This document shows, in pieces, positions 26,275-35,784 of a stretch of DNA of 64,000 nt; the first letter of the stretch is position 1, and every line of letters starts with the position of its first letter. The notes under the pieces are model-generated. The model had not been told where the DNA came from, ran no database searches, and saw only the letters and a list, made by a program, of their open reading frames with translations. Both the position numbers and the translations under genes were made by a program. The stretch is from Phocaeicola dorei (GTDB lineage: Bacteria; Bacteroidota; Bacteroidia; Bacteroidales; Bacteroidaceae): the NCBI RefSeq assembly GCF_013009555.1, contig NZ_CP046176.1, positions 5,425,501-5,489,500 of the forward strand, given 5' to 3'.

Positions 26275-29200
26275 TCAAAATGTAATATTGAGTCCAAATG
26301 TATAAATCGCAGGTACCGGATAACTTCCATTATCCACACCAAAAGCAATGGCAGAACCACCAAACTCAGGGGTGTAGCCGGTATTATGTTTCCAAGTTTT
26401 CAGGTTCTGAATATTGAAATAGGCTTTCAAAGCCTTCAAACCGATTTTGGATATCAGGGCCTTATCAAAAGTATAGCCCAATTGCAGGTTACGTATACGG
26501 AAGAAACTGCCGTCTTCTACATAATACTCCGAATTTTCAAAGTTAATGGCATGACCGGTATTTAGGACAGGTTGTGTATTGGATGTACCTTCGCCGTGCC
26601 AACGGTCCAGACGTTGCTCCATATAGTTGAACTGCGCCCAATTGTAATTGTCCCAAGTACGGTAAATCTGATTACCGCCCTGTCCCATCATGTCAATACC
26701 CAGTTCCCAACCTTTATAGGAAACACCTAATGAGATTCCATAGGTAACATCCGGAGTAGGATCACCAATCAAAGTACGGTCTGCCGGTGTAATCTCACCA
26801 TCCCCATTCACATCGGCGAACTTCAAATCACCGGGAGTCACTGTAGCCAATGTATTCTTGGGCGAAGCATCAATATCGGCCTGTGACTGATAAACACCAT
26901 CTACCTTATATCCATAGAAGAAACCGATGGGATAACCCGCCATAGTATAGCTCTGGCTCTTGTCTCCGGCAATAATGGAATAGCCGTCTTGTACCAGACT
27001 CTTCACCTTATTCTTGATAGTAGTCAGGTTGACTCCCACATTATACCCCCAATCGCCAATCTGATCCCGCCAAGTGGCAGACAATTCCACCCCTTTATTC
27101 TCTATCTGTCCCAGATTTCCTATTCCGGGAATGGTTCCGGAAAGTCCGGGAACCTTTGCCAGCAAGTCCTTCGTATTCTTTTTATAATAAACTCCTTCCA
27201 CATGCAGGCGGTTGCGAAACATATTCGATTCAAAGCCTGCTTCCCAAGCTTCCACTTTTTCCCATCTAAGGTTCGCATTAGGCAAATAGGCCAACTGATA
27301 GCCCGGATAGATGGTGGACGGATTGCCAAACACAGCTCCAAAAGCATTTTCAAGCAACGGCTCAGCCGGATAAGCAGTATCCAGATTCTGATTGCCCAAC
27401 GTACCCCAGGAACCTTTCAACTTCAACATATCCAACCAAGAAATGTCTTTCATAAACTCTTCTTCAGTCATCAGCCATCCGGCACCTGCCGAGTAAAAGT
27501 TCTGCCATTGGTTGCCCGTATACGAAAAAGCCGAAGAACCGTCCCGACGAAAAGACCCGTTGAACAAATATTTTCCTTTGTAATTATAAATCACACGCCC
27601 CAGAAAAGAAACAGTAGTACGTTCCCACTGTGTACTTCCATTGGTAGCTGTGGCCAAATCACCAATACTGACGAACCATTTATCGGGATTATCGGGAATA
27701 ACCAATCCAATACCTTGCCCACGGGCGGCATCCAGACGGCTGAGAGAATTGTAATAAGTAGTGAAACCGGCGGTTGCCGTCAGATTATGGTCACCAAAAC
27801 TATTTGTATAAGTCAGCACATAATCACTTTGCACCTTCGTTTCATTTTCCTTGAACTGGCTCACTTCAGTCTTACCCGTTCCCAGTGTAGCCACATTTCC
27901 TTTCACTGTGTTATCATATACCTTGATAATCGGCTGATAGGTACGCCCGTTATTCGAGCCGTAATCCATAGAGAACACAGCCCTGAAATTAAAATGTTCC
28001 AGAAAATCCACCTCTCCATAAATGTTACCTGATGCACGATAATTCTCTGCGCGAGTGGTGTTGGCTTTTAAATCCACATCCACCATCGGATTCATCATCT
28101 GTGCTTTCTGAAACTCCGGCAACGCCGCATACAACTGATATTCTTCATTGAATACAGGAGCTATAGGAGTGGTACGGACAGCATTCAGGACTGATTTACT
28201 ATCAGCAGGCAGCATACGTGCTCCGTTAAACTGAAACCCAACCTTTATCTTGTCGGTTATCTTATACTCATTGCTGGCATTCAAGGTGATTTTGCTGAAC
28301 TTCTCGTGCTTTATATTTCCTTGTTCGTATGAGTATCCCATCCCCAGATAAAAACTATGTTTTTCAGAAGCTCCTGTCACACTGATATTATTATTGGTAA
28401 TGAAGCCATTCTGAAGCACTTCATCCTGCCAATCGGTATCAGCATTCCAGCCGGAAAAATCAAAAGCGGGATTCTTTTCATTAACAAGCTGCTCACTATA
28501 CAATTCTTTGAACTGAGAAGCATTCACCATCTTGATTCTGTCCACCACATGTTTCCAGCCGAATGAGGTGTTGATATTCACCAAAGTCTGCCCCTCCTTA
28601 GCCTTCTTTGTAGTGATAATGATAACCCCATTAGCTCCACGCACACCGAAAATGGCCAATGAAGACGGGTCTTTCAACACTTCCATAGACTCAATATCCT
28701 CGGGATTCAGAAAGTTAATGTTATCATTGAACAAGCCGTCGACAATGTAAAGAGGTTTGTAGCCGTTAATGGAGTTCGTTCCACGTACACGGATTTCGGG
28801 GTCCGAGCCTGCTTGTCCCGAGTTGATAATCTGCACACCGGCTACCTTTCCCTGCAAGGAAGACAAGGGATTTGTAGAAGGTTTATTAGCGATTTCGGCT
28901 CCCTTGATATTCGTGATAGAGCCGGTCAAGTCACGCTTCTTCGCACTACCGTAACCTATCACTACTGTTTCAGCCAGCATTTGTGAGTCCTCTTTCAGCT
29001 GTATATTTATCACATGCTGGCTGCCTACTGTCACATCTTGCTTCACCATTCCCACGTACGAGAATTCCAGTACATTGTCGGGTGAGGCGGTAATACTGTA
29101 CTTCCCATCTATGTCGGTAATCGTACCATTGGAAGTACCTTGAATCACTACGGATGCTCCAATCAGAGGTTCATTGGTCGAATCGGTTACCGTTCCGGTC

Positions 29201-29313
29201 ACTGTCTTCTCCTGAGCAAACAGCGACGTAGTCATCAACAGCAGACAGACTAAAGCACTAAAAGTCCTCAATCCCTGCCGCCCATGTTGTAAAGGTTTAG
29301 GTTTATTGTCCAT
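26275..29313 (-). CDS. SusC-like TonB-dependent outer-membrane transporter
   Basis: 1012 residues from ATG 29313; a TTG 18 bp further upstream also opens the frame, but ATG is preferred. After the signal peptide (TTSLFAQ-EKT) comes a carboxypeptidase-regulatory-like domain (VTGTVTDSTNEPLIGASVVIQG), the TonB-box/plug start ETVVIGYG, the plug signature VRGTNSINGYKPLYIVDG, and a 22-strand barrel ending in an aromatic C-terminus (ITF). It imports oligosaccharides captured by the adjacent SusD using TonB energy. It is first gene of the GH144 operon, preceded by a terminator at 29431-29468. Confidence 0.93.
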   Translation of the reverse strand: MDNKPKPLQHGRQGLRTFSALVCLLLMTTSLFAQEKTVTGTVTDSTNEPLIGASVVIQGTSNGTITDIDGKYSITASPDNVLEFSYVGMVKQDVTVGSQHVINIQLKEDSQMLAETVVIGYGSAKKRDLTGSITNIKGAEIANKPSTNPLSSLQGKVAGVQIINSGQAGSDPEIRVRGTNSINGYKPLYIVDGLFNDNINFLNPEDIESMEVLKDPSSLAIFGVRGANGVIIITTKKAKEGQTLVNINTSFGWKHVVDRIKMVNASQFKELYSEQLVNEKNPAFDFSGWNADTDWQDEVLQNGFITNNNISVTGASEKHSFYLGMGYSYEQGNIKHEKFSKITLNASNEYKITDKIKVGFQFNGARMLPADSKSVLNAVRTTPIAPVFNEEYQLYAALPEFQKAQMMNPMVDVDLKANTTRAENYRASGNIYGEVDFLEHFNFRAVFSMDYGSNNGRTYQPIIKVYDNTVKGNVATLGTGKTEVSQFKENETKVQSDYVLTYTNSFGDHNLTATAGFTTYYNSLSRLDAARGQGIGLVIPDNPDKWFVSIGDLATATNGSTQWERTTVSFLGRVIYNYKGKYLFNGSFRRDGSSAFSYTGNQWQNFYSAGAGWLMTEEEFMKDISWLDMLKLKGSWGTLGNQNLDTAYPAEPLLENAFGAVFGNPSTIYPGYQLAYLPNANLRWEKVEAWEAGFESNMFRNRLHVEGVYYKKNTKDLLAKVPGLSGTIPGIGNLGQIENKGVELSATWRDQIGDWGYNVGVNLTTIKNKVKSLVQDGYSIIAGDKSQSYTMAGYPIGFFYGYKVDGVYQSQADIDASPKNTLATVTPGDLKFADVNGDGEITPADRTLIGDPTPDVTYGISLGVSYKGWELGIDMMGQGGNQIYRTWDNYNWAQFNYMEQRLDRWHGEGTSNTQPVLNTGHAINFENSEYYVEDGSFFRIRNLQLGYTFDKALISKIGLKALKAYFNIQNLKTWKHNTGYTPEFGGSAIAFGVDNGSYPVPAIYTFGLNITF

Positions 29314-29430
29314 TGCATTTTCTATTAACAAATAAATAACTAGTTTAATTTCTTATATTGCAATGAAACAAAAGGAACCGGAAAAAGATGTTTAAGACGA
29401 GAGAATTAACACTTTAACATCCCATGAAAA

Positions 29431-29468
29431 AAAGTTACCCGAAGAGCATGTGCTCCTCGGATAACTTT
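29431..29468 (-). terminator. Terminator after the DUF4861 gene
   Basis: An 18-bp nearly perfect stem (29431-29448 with 29451-29468; TAACTTT/AAAGTTA at the base, GAGCA/TGCTC at the top). On the minus strand it is followed by TTTTTTT. It separates the kdu unit from the susC operon. Confidence 0.8.
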
Positions 29469-29489
29469 TATTATTCTTATATCACCATT

Positions 29490-30662
29490 CTATGGTACAT
29501 GGACCACCAAGGGATTACGTACCTTCTGAGCGTATTCTTCCAAATATTTGTTCCAATCGGTATCGGCTTCGAAACCATATTTGCTCCAGCCTGATCCCCA
29601 ATAATAAATATACTCGGAACCCGGTTCATAATCACTGACCGACAACACATGCCCCAAAGCACCTCCACGTTCTTTCTGCTCTTTTTCGGAGAACATTTGG
29701 GGCAGCGCTCCTTTTATATTAGCCGGAAATACAGCACCTATATAAATCACTCCATTGTTATTGGCTGCATTCTCTGTAGAGTCCGCATAGGCTATATAAC
29801 CTGCATTTGCATCAAAACTATACCCCGTAGGATTCTGTTTGTGCAATACAATGCCGGTCACCACCGGAGTTGTTTCCTGCAAATTATCAAAAGAAACCAC
29901 AGTCTTGTTCAACTGCGATCCCTTGTCCAAAGAAATGATACGCGTTTCTATCACATTTGAATCTCTTTTTACAACCAACGGATTATAAACTAACTTGGTG
30001 GTGAATCGAAGCGGACCGTTATCCAAGACTTCACAATCCTTGTAACAATAGGGATAAACAATGGTACTATCGGGGAATAAAGCTGCTGTTCCGCCACCCA
30101 GAGTCGGACCCACCGCATAACAATCCATTCCGTTTCCATGATCTATGTGATAAGAGATTCCTTGATTCAAATCACCGTCATAACGATCTTCCACCACCGG
30201 TTCGGGTACATTCTTGGTCCAGATGTCATAACCAAAGGCACGCTCGCCCTTCTCCTGCAAAGCAGGACCGTATGCACGATAAGCGGCGCGATCGTTTTCC
30301 CATGCCACATCATCCAGACGCTCGGGATATTGACGCCCACAAGCAACCACATCCACCGGCTGTGGAGTTCCTTCTGCAATTGTATAAGTAACCGAAGCTC
30401 CCCCTTTCACCGAAACAGGAAAGATAAGCATATCATCGTATGTTATCTGATAAGGTACTTCAAGCCCGTTCTCGTCCAATACGATAACTTGTGCCGTATC
30501 GGGTAATTGTAGTTTGCCTGTTATTTCAGCCATAGAGATTTCCACCATTTCTCCATTCCTATCAATAGAAAGCGGATTGGTTATAGTGACAGTCACCGGC
30601 TCCTTTTGCGAACAGGAAAACATAGCTAACGCCGTTGCGACTGCTAAAAAGATTTTTCTCAT
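29490..30662 (-). CDS. DUF4861 lipoprotein, probable uronate/pectin-related enzyme
   Basis: 390 residues from ATG 30662, with lipoprotein signal LAMFSC (Cys17). The longer frame to 30728 runs through the promoter and is rejected. The body is beta-rich, with YQITYDDMLIFPV, CGRQYPERLDDVAWENDRAAYRAYG and YHIDHGNGMDCYAVG, a DUF4861 signature known from Bacteroidetes loci that degrade pectin and other uronate-containing glycans. The biochemical activity is not known to me. It has its own promoter (30691-30698) but follows kduD by 96 bp and ends in a strong terminator, so it forms a functional set with kduI/kduD. Confidence 0.75.
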   Translation of the reverse strand: MRKIFLAVATALAMFSCSQKEPVTVTITNPLSIDRNGEMVEISMAEITGKLQLPDTAQVIVLDENGLEVPYQITYDDMLIFPVSVKGGASVTYTIAEGTPQPVDVVACGRQYPERLDDVAWENDRAAYRAYGPALQEKGERAFGYDIWTKNVPEPVVEDRYDGDLNQGISYHIDHGNGMDCYAVGPTLGGGTAALFPDSTIVYPYCYKDCEVLDNGPLRFTTKLVYNPLVVKRDSNVIETRIISLDKGSQLNKTVVSFDNLQETTPVVTGIVLHKQNPTGYSFDANAGYIAYADSTENAANNNGVIYIGAVFPANIKGALPQMFSEKEQKERGGALGHVLSVSDYEPGSEYIYYWGSGWSKYGFEADTDWNKYLEEYAQKVRNPLVVHVP

Positions 30663-30690
30663 ACTATTTATTGTTTGTCGAACTGAAAGA

Positions 30691-30738
30691 CAAAAATACA
30701 AAGAATCTGCAAGTATCAACAAAGACACAAGCAGATTC
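30691..30738 (-). promoter_or_regulatory. Promoter and hairpin before the DUF4861 gene
   Basis: The minus strand has TTTG, 21 bp, then TATTTTTG (30691-30698), a good Bacteroides -33/-7 pair. An inverted repeat GAATCTGC (30703-30710) / GCAGATTC (30731-30738) encloses the -33 region. It could be an operator or the kduD terminator. Confidence 0.55.
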
Positions 30739-30758
30739 TTCCTATTTATATCTACTAA

Positions 30759-31562
30759 TTATTTAGGCTGTTTACCAATGTAGGCCAGAATACCGCCATC
30801 TACATAGAGAATATGGCCATTCACTGCATTAGATGCTTCGGATGCAAGGAATACAGCAGGACCAGTCAATTCCTGCGGATCCAACCAACGGCCGGCCGGA
30901 GTCTTGGCACAGATGAATGTATCAAACGGATGACGGCTTCCATCGGGCTGGATTTCACGTAACGGAGCAGTCTGCGGAGTAGCGATATAGCCCGGACCGA
31001 TACCATTACACTGAATATTGTATTCTCCGTATTCAGAACAGATGTTACGAGTCAACATCTTCAAACCACCTTTAGCGGCAGCGTATGCAGAAACGGTTTC
31101 ACGACCCAACTCAGACATCATAGAGCAGATATTGATGATTTTACCATGTCCTTTTTCCATCATCGCAGGCAAAACAGCTTTAGAAACAATGAACGGAGCA
31201 TTCAAGTCAATATCAATAACACGGCGGAAATCGGCAGCTTCCATTTCGTGCATCGGAACGCGACGGATAATACCGGCATTGTTTACAAGAATATCAATTG
31301 TACCTACTTCCTTTGCGATAGTGGCAACCATAGCCTGTACGGCAGGCTCGTCAGTAACATCACATACATATCCGTGTGCTTTAATTCCTTTTTCAGCGTA
31401 AGAAGCCAAACCTTTATCCACCAATTCCTGATTGATGTCGTTGAAACAGATGGTTGCACCTTGTTCTGCAAAAGCAGATGCAATAGCAAAACCGATACCA
31501 TAAGAAGCGCCTGTTACAAGGGCGACTTTACCTTCCAAAGAAAAATTCAAATACTGATTCAT
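30759..31562 (-). CDS. kduD: 2-dehydro-3-deoxy-D-gluconate 5-dehydrogenase (KduD-type SDR)
   Basis: 267 residues, a classical short-chain dehydrogenase: cofactor loop TGASYGIGFA (~17-26), NNAGI (~94-98), catalytic Ser in INICSMMSELG, and YAAAKGG with catalytic Tyr-x-x-x-Lys (~161-165). The pairing with kduI upstream fixes it as KduD, which oxidises or reduces the 2,5-diketo/2-keto-3-deoxygluconate pair in breakdown of unsaturated uronates; gluconate 5-dehydrogenase is the close alternative name. Cytosolic. It starts 36 bp after kduI and is surely cotranscribed. Confidence 0.88.
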   Translation of the reverse strand: MNQYLNFSLEGKVALVTGASYGIGFAIASAFAEQGATICFNDINQELVDKGLASYAEKGIKAHGYVCDVTDEPAVQAMVATIAKEVGTIDILVNNAGIIRRVPMHEMEAADFRRVIDIDLNAPFIVSKAVLPAMMEKGHGKIINICSMMSELGRETVSAYAAAKGGLKMLTRNICSEYGEYNIQCNGIGPGYIATPQTAPLREIQPDGSRHPFDTFICAKTPAGRWLDPQELTGPAVFLASEASNAVNGHILYVDGGILAYIGKQPK

Positions 31563-31598
31563 GATACTTATATTATTAAATTAATGAAGTTATATTAT

Positions 31599-32441
31599 TT
31601 ATTTCAAGTCTGTAATCAATGAGAAGTCTTGATCACCATAATCCAAATTCTCTCCACCCATACCCCAAATAAAGGTGTAATTGTGTGTTGCCGCCGCACT
31701 ATGAATAGACCATTCGGGAGACAAAACTGCCTGATCGCCTTTCATCCATATATGACGTGTTTCATCCACTTCTCCCATAAAATGACAAACAGCGTGTTCA
31801 TCAGGCACTTCAAAATAAAAATAAGCTTCCATACGACGGCTGTGCACGTGTGCCGGCATGGTATTCCACACACTTCCCGGTTTCAGTTCGGTCATCCCCA
31901 TCTGCAACTGGCAGGTAGGCAATACCTGACTTACCAGCATCTTGTTGATGCAACGATGATTGGAACCTTCCAGTGAACCCATTTCAGCAACGATGGCATC
32001 TGCCTTGGTCACTTTTTTATCGGGATAGTTACGATGAGCGGTAACAGAGTTAAAATAGAATTTGGCAGGATTTCCGGCATCTTTACTTTCAAAAGTCACT
32101 TCCCGGTCTCCCGAACCCAGATAAAGCGCTTCTTTATAATCCAGTTCGAACACGGCATTTCCAGCTTTGACCACACCGGGACCGCCCACATTAAAAATAC
32201 CCATTTCACGTCGGGAAAGAAAGTAAGATGCTTTCAGCGGATCAATGGCCTCCAGTTTTAATATCTCTCCCACCGGTTTGGCTCCTCCTACAACCATGCG
32301 GTCATACATGGAGTAAACCATGTTCACCTCATTGTCCGAAAATACTTTTTCTATTAAGAAATCCCGTCGTATCCTTTGAGTGCCATAGCTTTTGGCATCT
32401 TCGGGATGCGCGGCATAACGGATTTCATAATTTGTCTTCAT
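31599..32441 (-). CDS. kduI: 5-dehydro-4-deoxy-D-glucuronate isomerase
   Basis: 280 residues, the family length. This cupin enzyme isomerises 5-keto-4-deoxyuronate, released from unsaturated oligogalacturonides by lyase-dependent pathways, to 2,5-diketo-3-deoxygluconate, the KduD substrate. The metal-binding segment MPAHVHSRRMEAYFYFEVPD (~198-217) shows the His-x-His and Glu ligands, and WSIHSAAATHNYTFIWGMGGEN closes the site. It opens the operon kduI-kduD-DUF4861. The promoter just upstream has a palindrome that is a likely repressor site. Confidence 0.93.
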   Translation of the reverse strand: MKTNYEIRYAAHPEDAKSYGTQRIRRDFLIEKVFSDNEVNMVYSMYDRMVVGGAKPVGEILKLEAIDPLKASYFLSRREMGIFNVGGPGVVKAGNAVFELDYKEALYLGSGDREVTFESKDAGNPAKFYFNSVTAHRNYPDKKVTKADAIVAEMGSLEGSNHRCINKMLVSQVLPTCQLQMGMTELKPGSVWNTMPAHVHSRRMEAYFYFEVPDEHAVCHFMGEVDETRHIWMKGDQAVLSPEWSIHSAAATHNYTFIWGMGGENLDYGDQDFSLITDLK

Positions 32442-32490
32442 AAGCAGCTATTTTATGTTTTTATAGTATTCCGAATTATTTCGACTTGGG

Positions 32491-32516
32491 CAAAGTTACG
32501 AAACAATCTTGTTTCG
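32491..32516 (-). promoter_or_regulatory. kduI promoter with adjacent palindromic operator
   Basis: On the minus strand a perfect inverted repeat CGAAACA-N4-TGTTTCG (32499-32516) runs straight into TAACTTTG (32491-32498), a full match to the -7 consensus. A dimeric repressor bound here would cover the promoter. A LacI- or GntR-type sensor of a uronate intermediate is plausible, but no such regulator is in the window. Confidence 0.65.
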
Positions 32517-32611
32517 ATGCTGCAAAAATCGTTCAGAATAGGTATAAATTTTGTCCTATTATATGCAAAATCTGCTACTTAATACGTTTCAGAACACTCA
32601 AAAACTCAAAA

Positions 32612-34012
32612 TCAACGAGATAAAATATCACAAAACTTATCTTGAAACGCACGCGCCCGGCTTAATTTCAGTACGTTTTGGTTAATGATAACAAAGGCCA
32701 ATTGATGTCCATTAGCAGCTTTTACATACCCTGCCAGTGAACTGACCCCGGTTACAGAACCGGTTTTTGCATGCACATTTCCCCGAGCCTTGGTCTGTTT
32801 CATCCGATTTTGTAAAGTACCGTCCACTCCTGCTATAGGCAGAGACTCATAGAAAGGAAGAAAAACTTCCCGATGATAATAGGCATACTTCAAATACTCC
32901 AATAGTAAACGTGGAGAGATATAATTATAAACGGAAACACCGCTACCGTCCGCTATCTTATAGTTCTCCGGATTAAACCCTAAAGCTGTTTTCATAAAGG
33001 CGTGAATGGCATCGGTTCCATCTTCTCCTGTCACCCGTTTATGCAGGGAACGCTTGGCAGCCAAATGATAAAACATTGATTCGGCACACAGGTTATCACT
33101 TTTCTTCAAAGCTCTTTCCAACACTTCCTTGAGTGGTCTTCGGACGGTATAAAGCGTAACTATACTGTCGGCCGTTACAGGACAATCGGCATACGTGCAG
33201 GTTCGCGCTTCAATTCCTTTGCTGCGCAAACGGCTGACAAAGGTATGAAAAAAGAAATCTTTGGAAGTATATACATTCAATTTCTCAGTATAGGGATAAG
33301 AAACATTTCCGGAAACGGTAATGATATTGCCATTGCTGAGCCAGTTACGAGTGATTTTCAGCTTTCCGGCTTGTGGATTACGGCTCACCCCGTGATTATG
33401 AACTTGATAATAATCGGAAACCGGCGTACAAACTACTTTGGGCAACGAGTCTTTCTGAGCAGGAGAAACCGATACATCCACGCAGCCCCTATTCAGCATG
33501 AGAGGGGAAAGATAGGGTTGGAAGGAATAAGGAGTATCGTCCCAACACCAACCGGAACCCCAATAAACTGAGTCTGTCATGGAAACATCCGCTGCAAGGG
33601 TATCTGTCACATAACGGATGCCTTTACTTGCCAATGCATCTACCAGACGGTCCAGATCCTCGTCCATAAATTCCGGATCAAAACCGCCTATCAGATACAA
33701 GCTGCCTTTCAACGTGTCATTTTCTATTTTTCCACGATAACGAAGACTGGTATCCATGGTATAATCTGCTCCCAGTTGTACCAAGGCGGTAACCGAAGTG
33801 ATTATTTTCTCAACAGAAGCAGGCCGGTACAGTTTATCGTCTTGGTAACGGTAAACGGATTCTCCGGCGGTCAAATCAAATACGGCAATACCCACTTCGG
33901 ATGTTTTCAGAACTTCTTCATGCAGTAAAGCGTCCAGCCGCTGAGATAGCGGCTGGGCGTTTATGAAGTGAATAGATAAAATCAGTAAAAAGAAAAATAA
34001 AACTCGTTTCAT
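32612..34012 (-). CDS. dacB: D-alanyl-D-alanine carboxypeptidase/endopeptidase (PBP4, S13)
   Basis: 466 residues with a signal peptide (ILSIHFINA-Q). The three penicillin-binding motifs are present: SxxK as SVEK (Ser66-Lys69), SxN as SDN in KKSDNLCAE (~300), and KTG in HAKTGSVTG (~413). It has the long insert between SxxK and SxN that marks class C PBP4. It trims and cross-bridge-cleaves peptidoglycan in the periplasm. The ATG overlaps the lpdA stop by one base (TAATG), so the two are translationally coupled, an odd pairing of functions. Confidence 0.93.
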   Translation of the reverse strand: MKRVLFFFLLILSIHFINAQPLSQRLDALLHEEVLKTSEVGIAVFDLTAGESVYRYQDDKLYRPASVEKIITSVTALVQLGADYTMDTSLRYRGKIENDTLKGSLYLIGGFDPEFMDEDLDRLVDALASKGIRYVTDTLAADVSMTDSVYWGSGWCWDDTPYSFQPYLSPLMLNRGCVDVSVSPAQKDSLPKVVCTPVSDYYQVHNHGVSRNPQAGKLKITRNWLSNGNIITVSGNVSYPYTEKLNVYTSKDFFFHTFVSRLRSKGIEARTCTYADCPVTADSIVTLYTVRRPLKEVLERALKKSDNLCAESMFYHLAAKRSLHKRVTGEDGTDAIHAFMKTALGFNPENYKIADGSGVSVYNYISPRLLLEYLKYAYYHREVFLPFYESLPIAGVDGTLQNRMKQTKARGNVHAKTGSVTGVSSLAGYVKAANGHQLAFVIINQNVLKLSRARAFQDKFCDILSR

Positions 34013-35352
34013 TATAGTTCCCTGAATATCTCACCCACAGTAGGATGAGGAAATACATATCGTTTCCAATCCTCTATGGTCTTACCATCCTCAATAGCCA
34101 TACCTGCCAATACAATCAGCTCGGAAGCAGGATTACCCAACATGTGCGCTCCCAATACAGTACCGTCTTCGGCTGTCAAAACTTTGCAGACGCCGTTCAC
34201 TCCTTCATTCTCGGCTACAAAACGCCCGGAGTAAGCCATCGGCAACTTAACGGCTCGATAAGGAATACCTGCGGCCTGCAAAGCTTCCTCGCTCATACCT
34301 ACCCCGGCAATCTCGGGATTTGTATAGACCACACCCGGTATGGCACGATAACTCATCGCATCTTCCTTACCTGTAATATGATGGACAGCCACTTCCGCTT
34401 CACGCACGGCGGTATGTGCCAACAAAGAGACTCCGTTCAAATCACCGCATACATAGACACCGGGGACAGAAGATTGCAAATGTTCATCTACTTTGATGCA
34501 TCTGCGCTCCGTCCATTCCAAATTCAGATTTTCCAATCCGAAACCTTTTGTCACCGGACGACGGCCCACACTCATCAATAACTTATCAGCTGTAACAGTT
34601 CCTGTTCCATCTGCATTTTCATATGACACAGTAATACCGGTTTCCTCTTTGGACACCCCTACTACTTTCGTACTGAGCAGGAACTTGATTCCTTTTTTGG
34701 CATATTCAGCCCGGAGCATAGCCGACAGCTCTTTATCCATGCCACCCAGGATCTCATCCAACATTTCGACAACTGTCACCTGTACTCCCAAACTGGTAAA
34801 GAAAGAAGCAAATTCCATACCGATCACTCCACCGCCGACAATAGTCAATGAAGCAGGTACTTCTTTATTATCCAGTGCATCACGGTGCGTCCAGTAATCC
34901 ACATTTTCCACTCCCGGAATAGGAGGAATAAATGTTTCACTGCCGGTACACAGCAGCAAATTCTCACATTCATAGGTTTCCCCACCACATTGGATGGTAT
35001 TCTTATCTACAATTACAGCTTCTCCCGTTACTATATTTACCTGATGCGCAGTCAGTTTTGCCTTGATACCCAGTACCAGTTTACGAACCACCTTTGATTT
35101 ACGCGCCACAATTTTTCCTAAATCAAAAGAAGCTTCAGGCACATTCACGGCATACTTTGAAGCATGTTTCGCATAATCATATACTTTAGCCGAATAAAGC
35201 AAGGTTTTGGTAGGAATACATCCCTCATTCAGGCATACACCGCCCAAACTTCTTTTTTCGAACAATACAACACTCAGTCCTGCCTTTCCGGCAGCTTCGG
35301 CAGCAGTATACCCTGCGGGACCTCCACCGATGATTGCAATTTGATATTTCAT
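34012..35352 (-). CDS. lpdA: Dihydrolipoyl dehydrogenase (E3)
   Basis: 446 residues. The FAD-binding GGGPAGYTAAEAAGKAG (~9-25) is followed by the redox disulfide in GGVCLNEGCIPTKT (Cys40, Cys45), an NAD-binding TIVGGGVIGMEFASF (~170-184), and the second FAD motif VYVCGDLNG. The dimer-interface catalytic His-Glu is in FPHPTVGEIF at the C-terminus. It reoxidises lipoyl groups of 2-oxoacid dehydrogenases or the glycine cleavage system. No E1/E2 genes are adjacent. It lies 15 bp downstream of the PH-like gene pair. Confidence 0.92.
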   Translation of the reverse strand: MKYQIAIIGGGPAGYTAAEAAGKAGLSVVLFEKRSLGGVCLNEGCIPTKTLLYSAKVYDYAKHASKYAVNVPEASFDLGKIVARKSKVVRKLVLGIKAKLTAHQVNIVTGEAVIVDKNTIQCGGETYECENLLLCTGSETFIPPIPGVENVDYWTHRDALDNKEVPASLTIVGGGVIGMEFASFFTSLGVQVTVVEMLDEILGGMDKELSAMLRAEYAKKGIKFLLSTKVVGVSKEETGITVSYENADGTGTVTADKLLMSVGRRPVTKGFGLENLNLEWTERRCIKVDEHLQSSVPGVYVCGDLNGVSLLAHTAVREAEVAVHHITGKEDAMSYRAIPGVVYTNPEIAGVGMSEEALQAAGIPYRAVKLPMAYSGRFVAENEGVNGVCKVLTAEDGTVLGAHMLGNPASELIVLAGMAIEDGKTIEDWKRYVFPHPTVGEIFREL

Positions 35353-35367
35353 GGTATTTATTTTGGG

Positions 35368-35781
35368 TTAATTAGTTTTTATCTGTTCAAAGCCTTCAAC
35401 AGACAGATTTGGATCTACTTCTCTCAATGCTTCTACAAATTCCAAAGGCTTATCAGGGTTAATCATTACAAAACCTTGGGCATGCTCTATTTTCACCTTT
35501 TGCATTCCTATTGCATTCGGATTATAAGACACTTTACGGATTCCGTCTACACATATTCTGTTCCCCCATCCCGGTTTGATTTCCAGAACACCATTGTCTT
35601 TTACAATATAAATAGTTTTCGACCGCGAATAAAACATTAACACAGGAATAATAATTCCCCCAAGCGCCGAAAAAGCCCAATTTTTCTCCAAATACACATT
35701 CAGAAAAATAATCAGAACAACCAGACCGACTATAATGATCCACCAGTTACGGGTTCTTTTTGTTTTAAATACTTTCTCCAT
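35368..35781 (-). CDS. Small membrane protein with PH-like domain
   Basis: 137 residues. Two hydrophobic helices (WWIIIVGLVVLIIFLNVYL and WAFSALGGIIIPVLMFY) are followed by a ~75-residue beta-rich domain (TIYIVKDNGVLEIKPGWGNRI, VSYNPNAIGMQKVKI, KPLEFVEALREVDP). That plan resembles the upstream neighbour and bacterial PH-domain membrane proteins. The start is 3 bp after the preceding stop. Function unknown; paralogy with the neighbour suggests they act as a pair. Confidence 0.7.
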   Translation of the reverse strand: MEKVFKTKRTRNWWIIIVGLVVLIIFLNVYLEKNWAFSALGGIIIPVLMFYSRSKTIYIVKDNGVLEIKPGWGNRICVDGIRKVSYNPNAIGMQKVKIEHAQGFVMINPDKPLEFVEALREVDPNLSVEGFEQIKTN

Positions 35782-35784
35782 AAT

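Noticed and set aside
29314..29331. TTG start for the susC at 26275
   Set aside because: The frame opens at TTG 29331, but ATG 29313 gives a normal signal peptide start; similarly TTG 26274 for susD was rejected in favour of ATG 26268.
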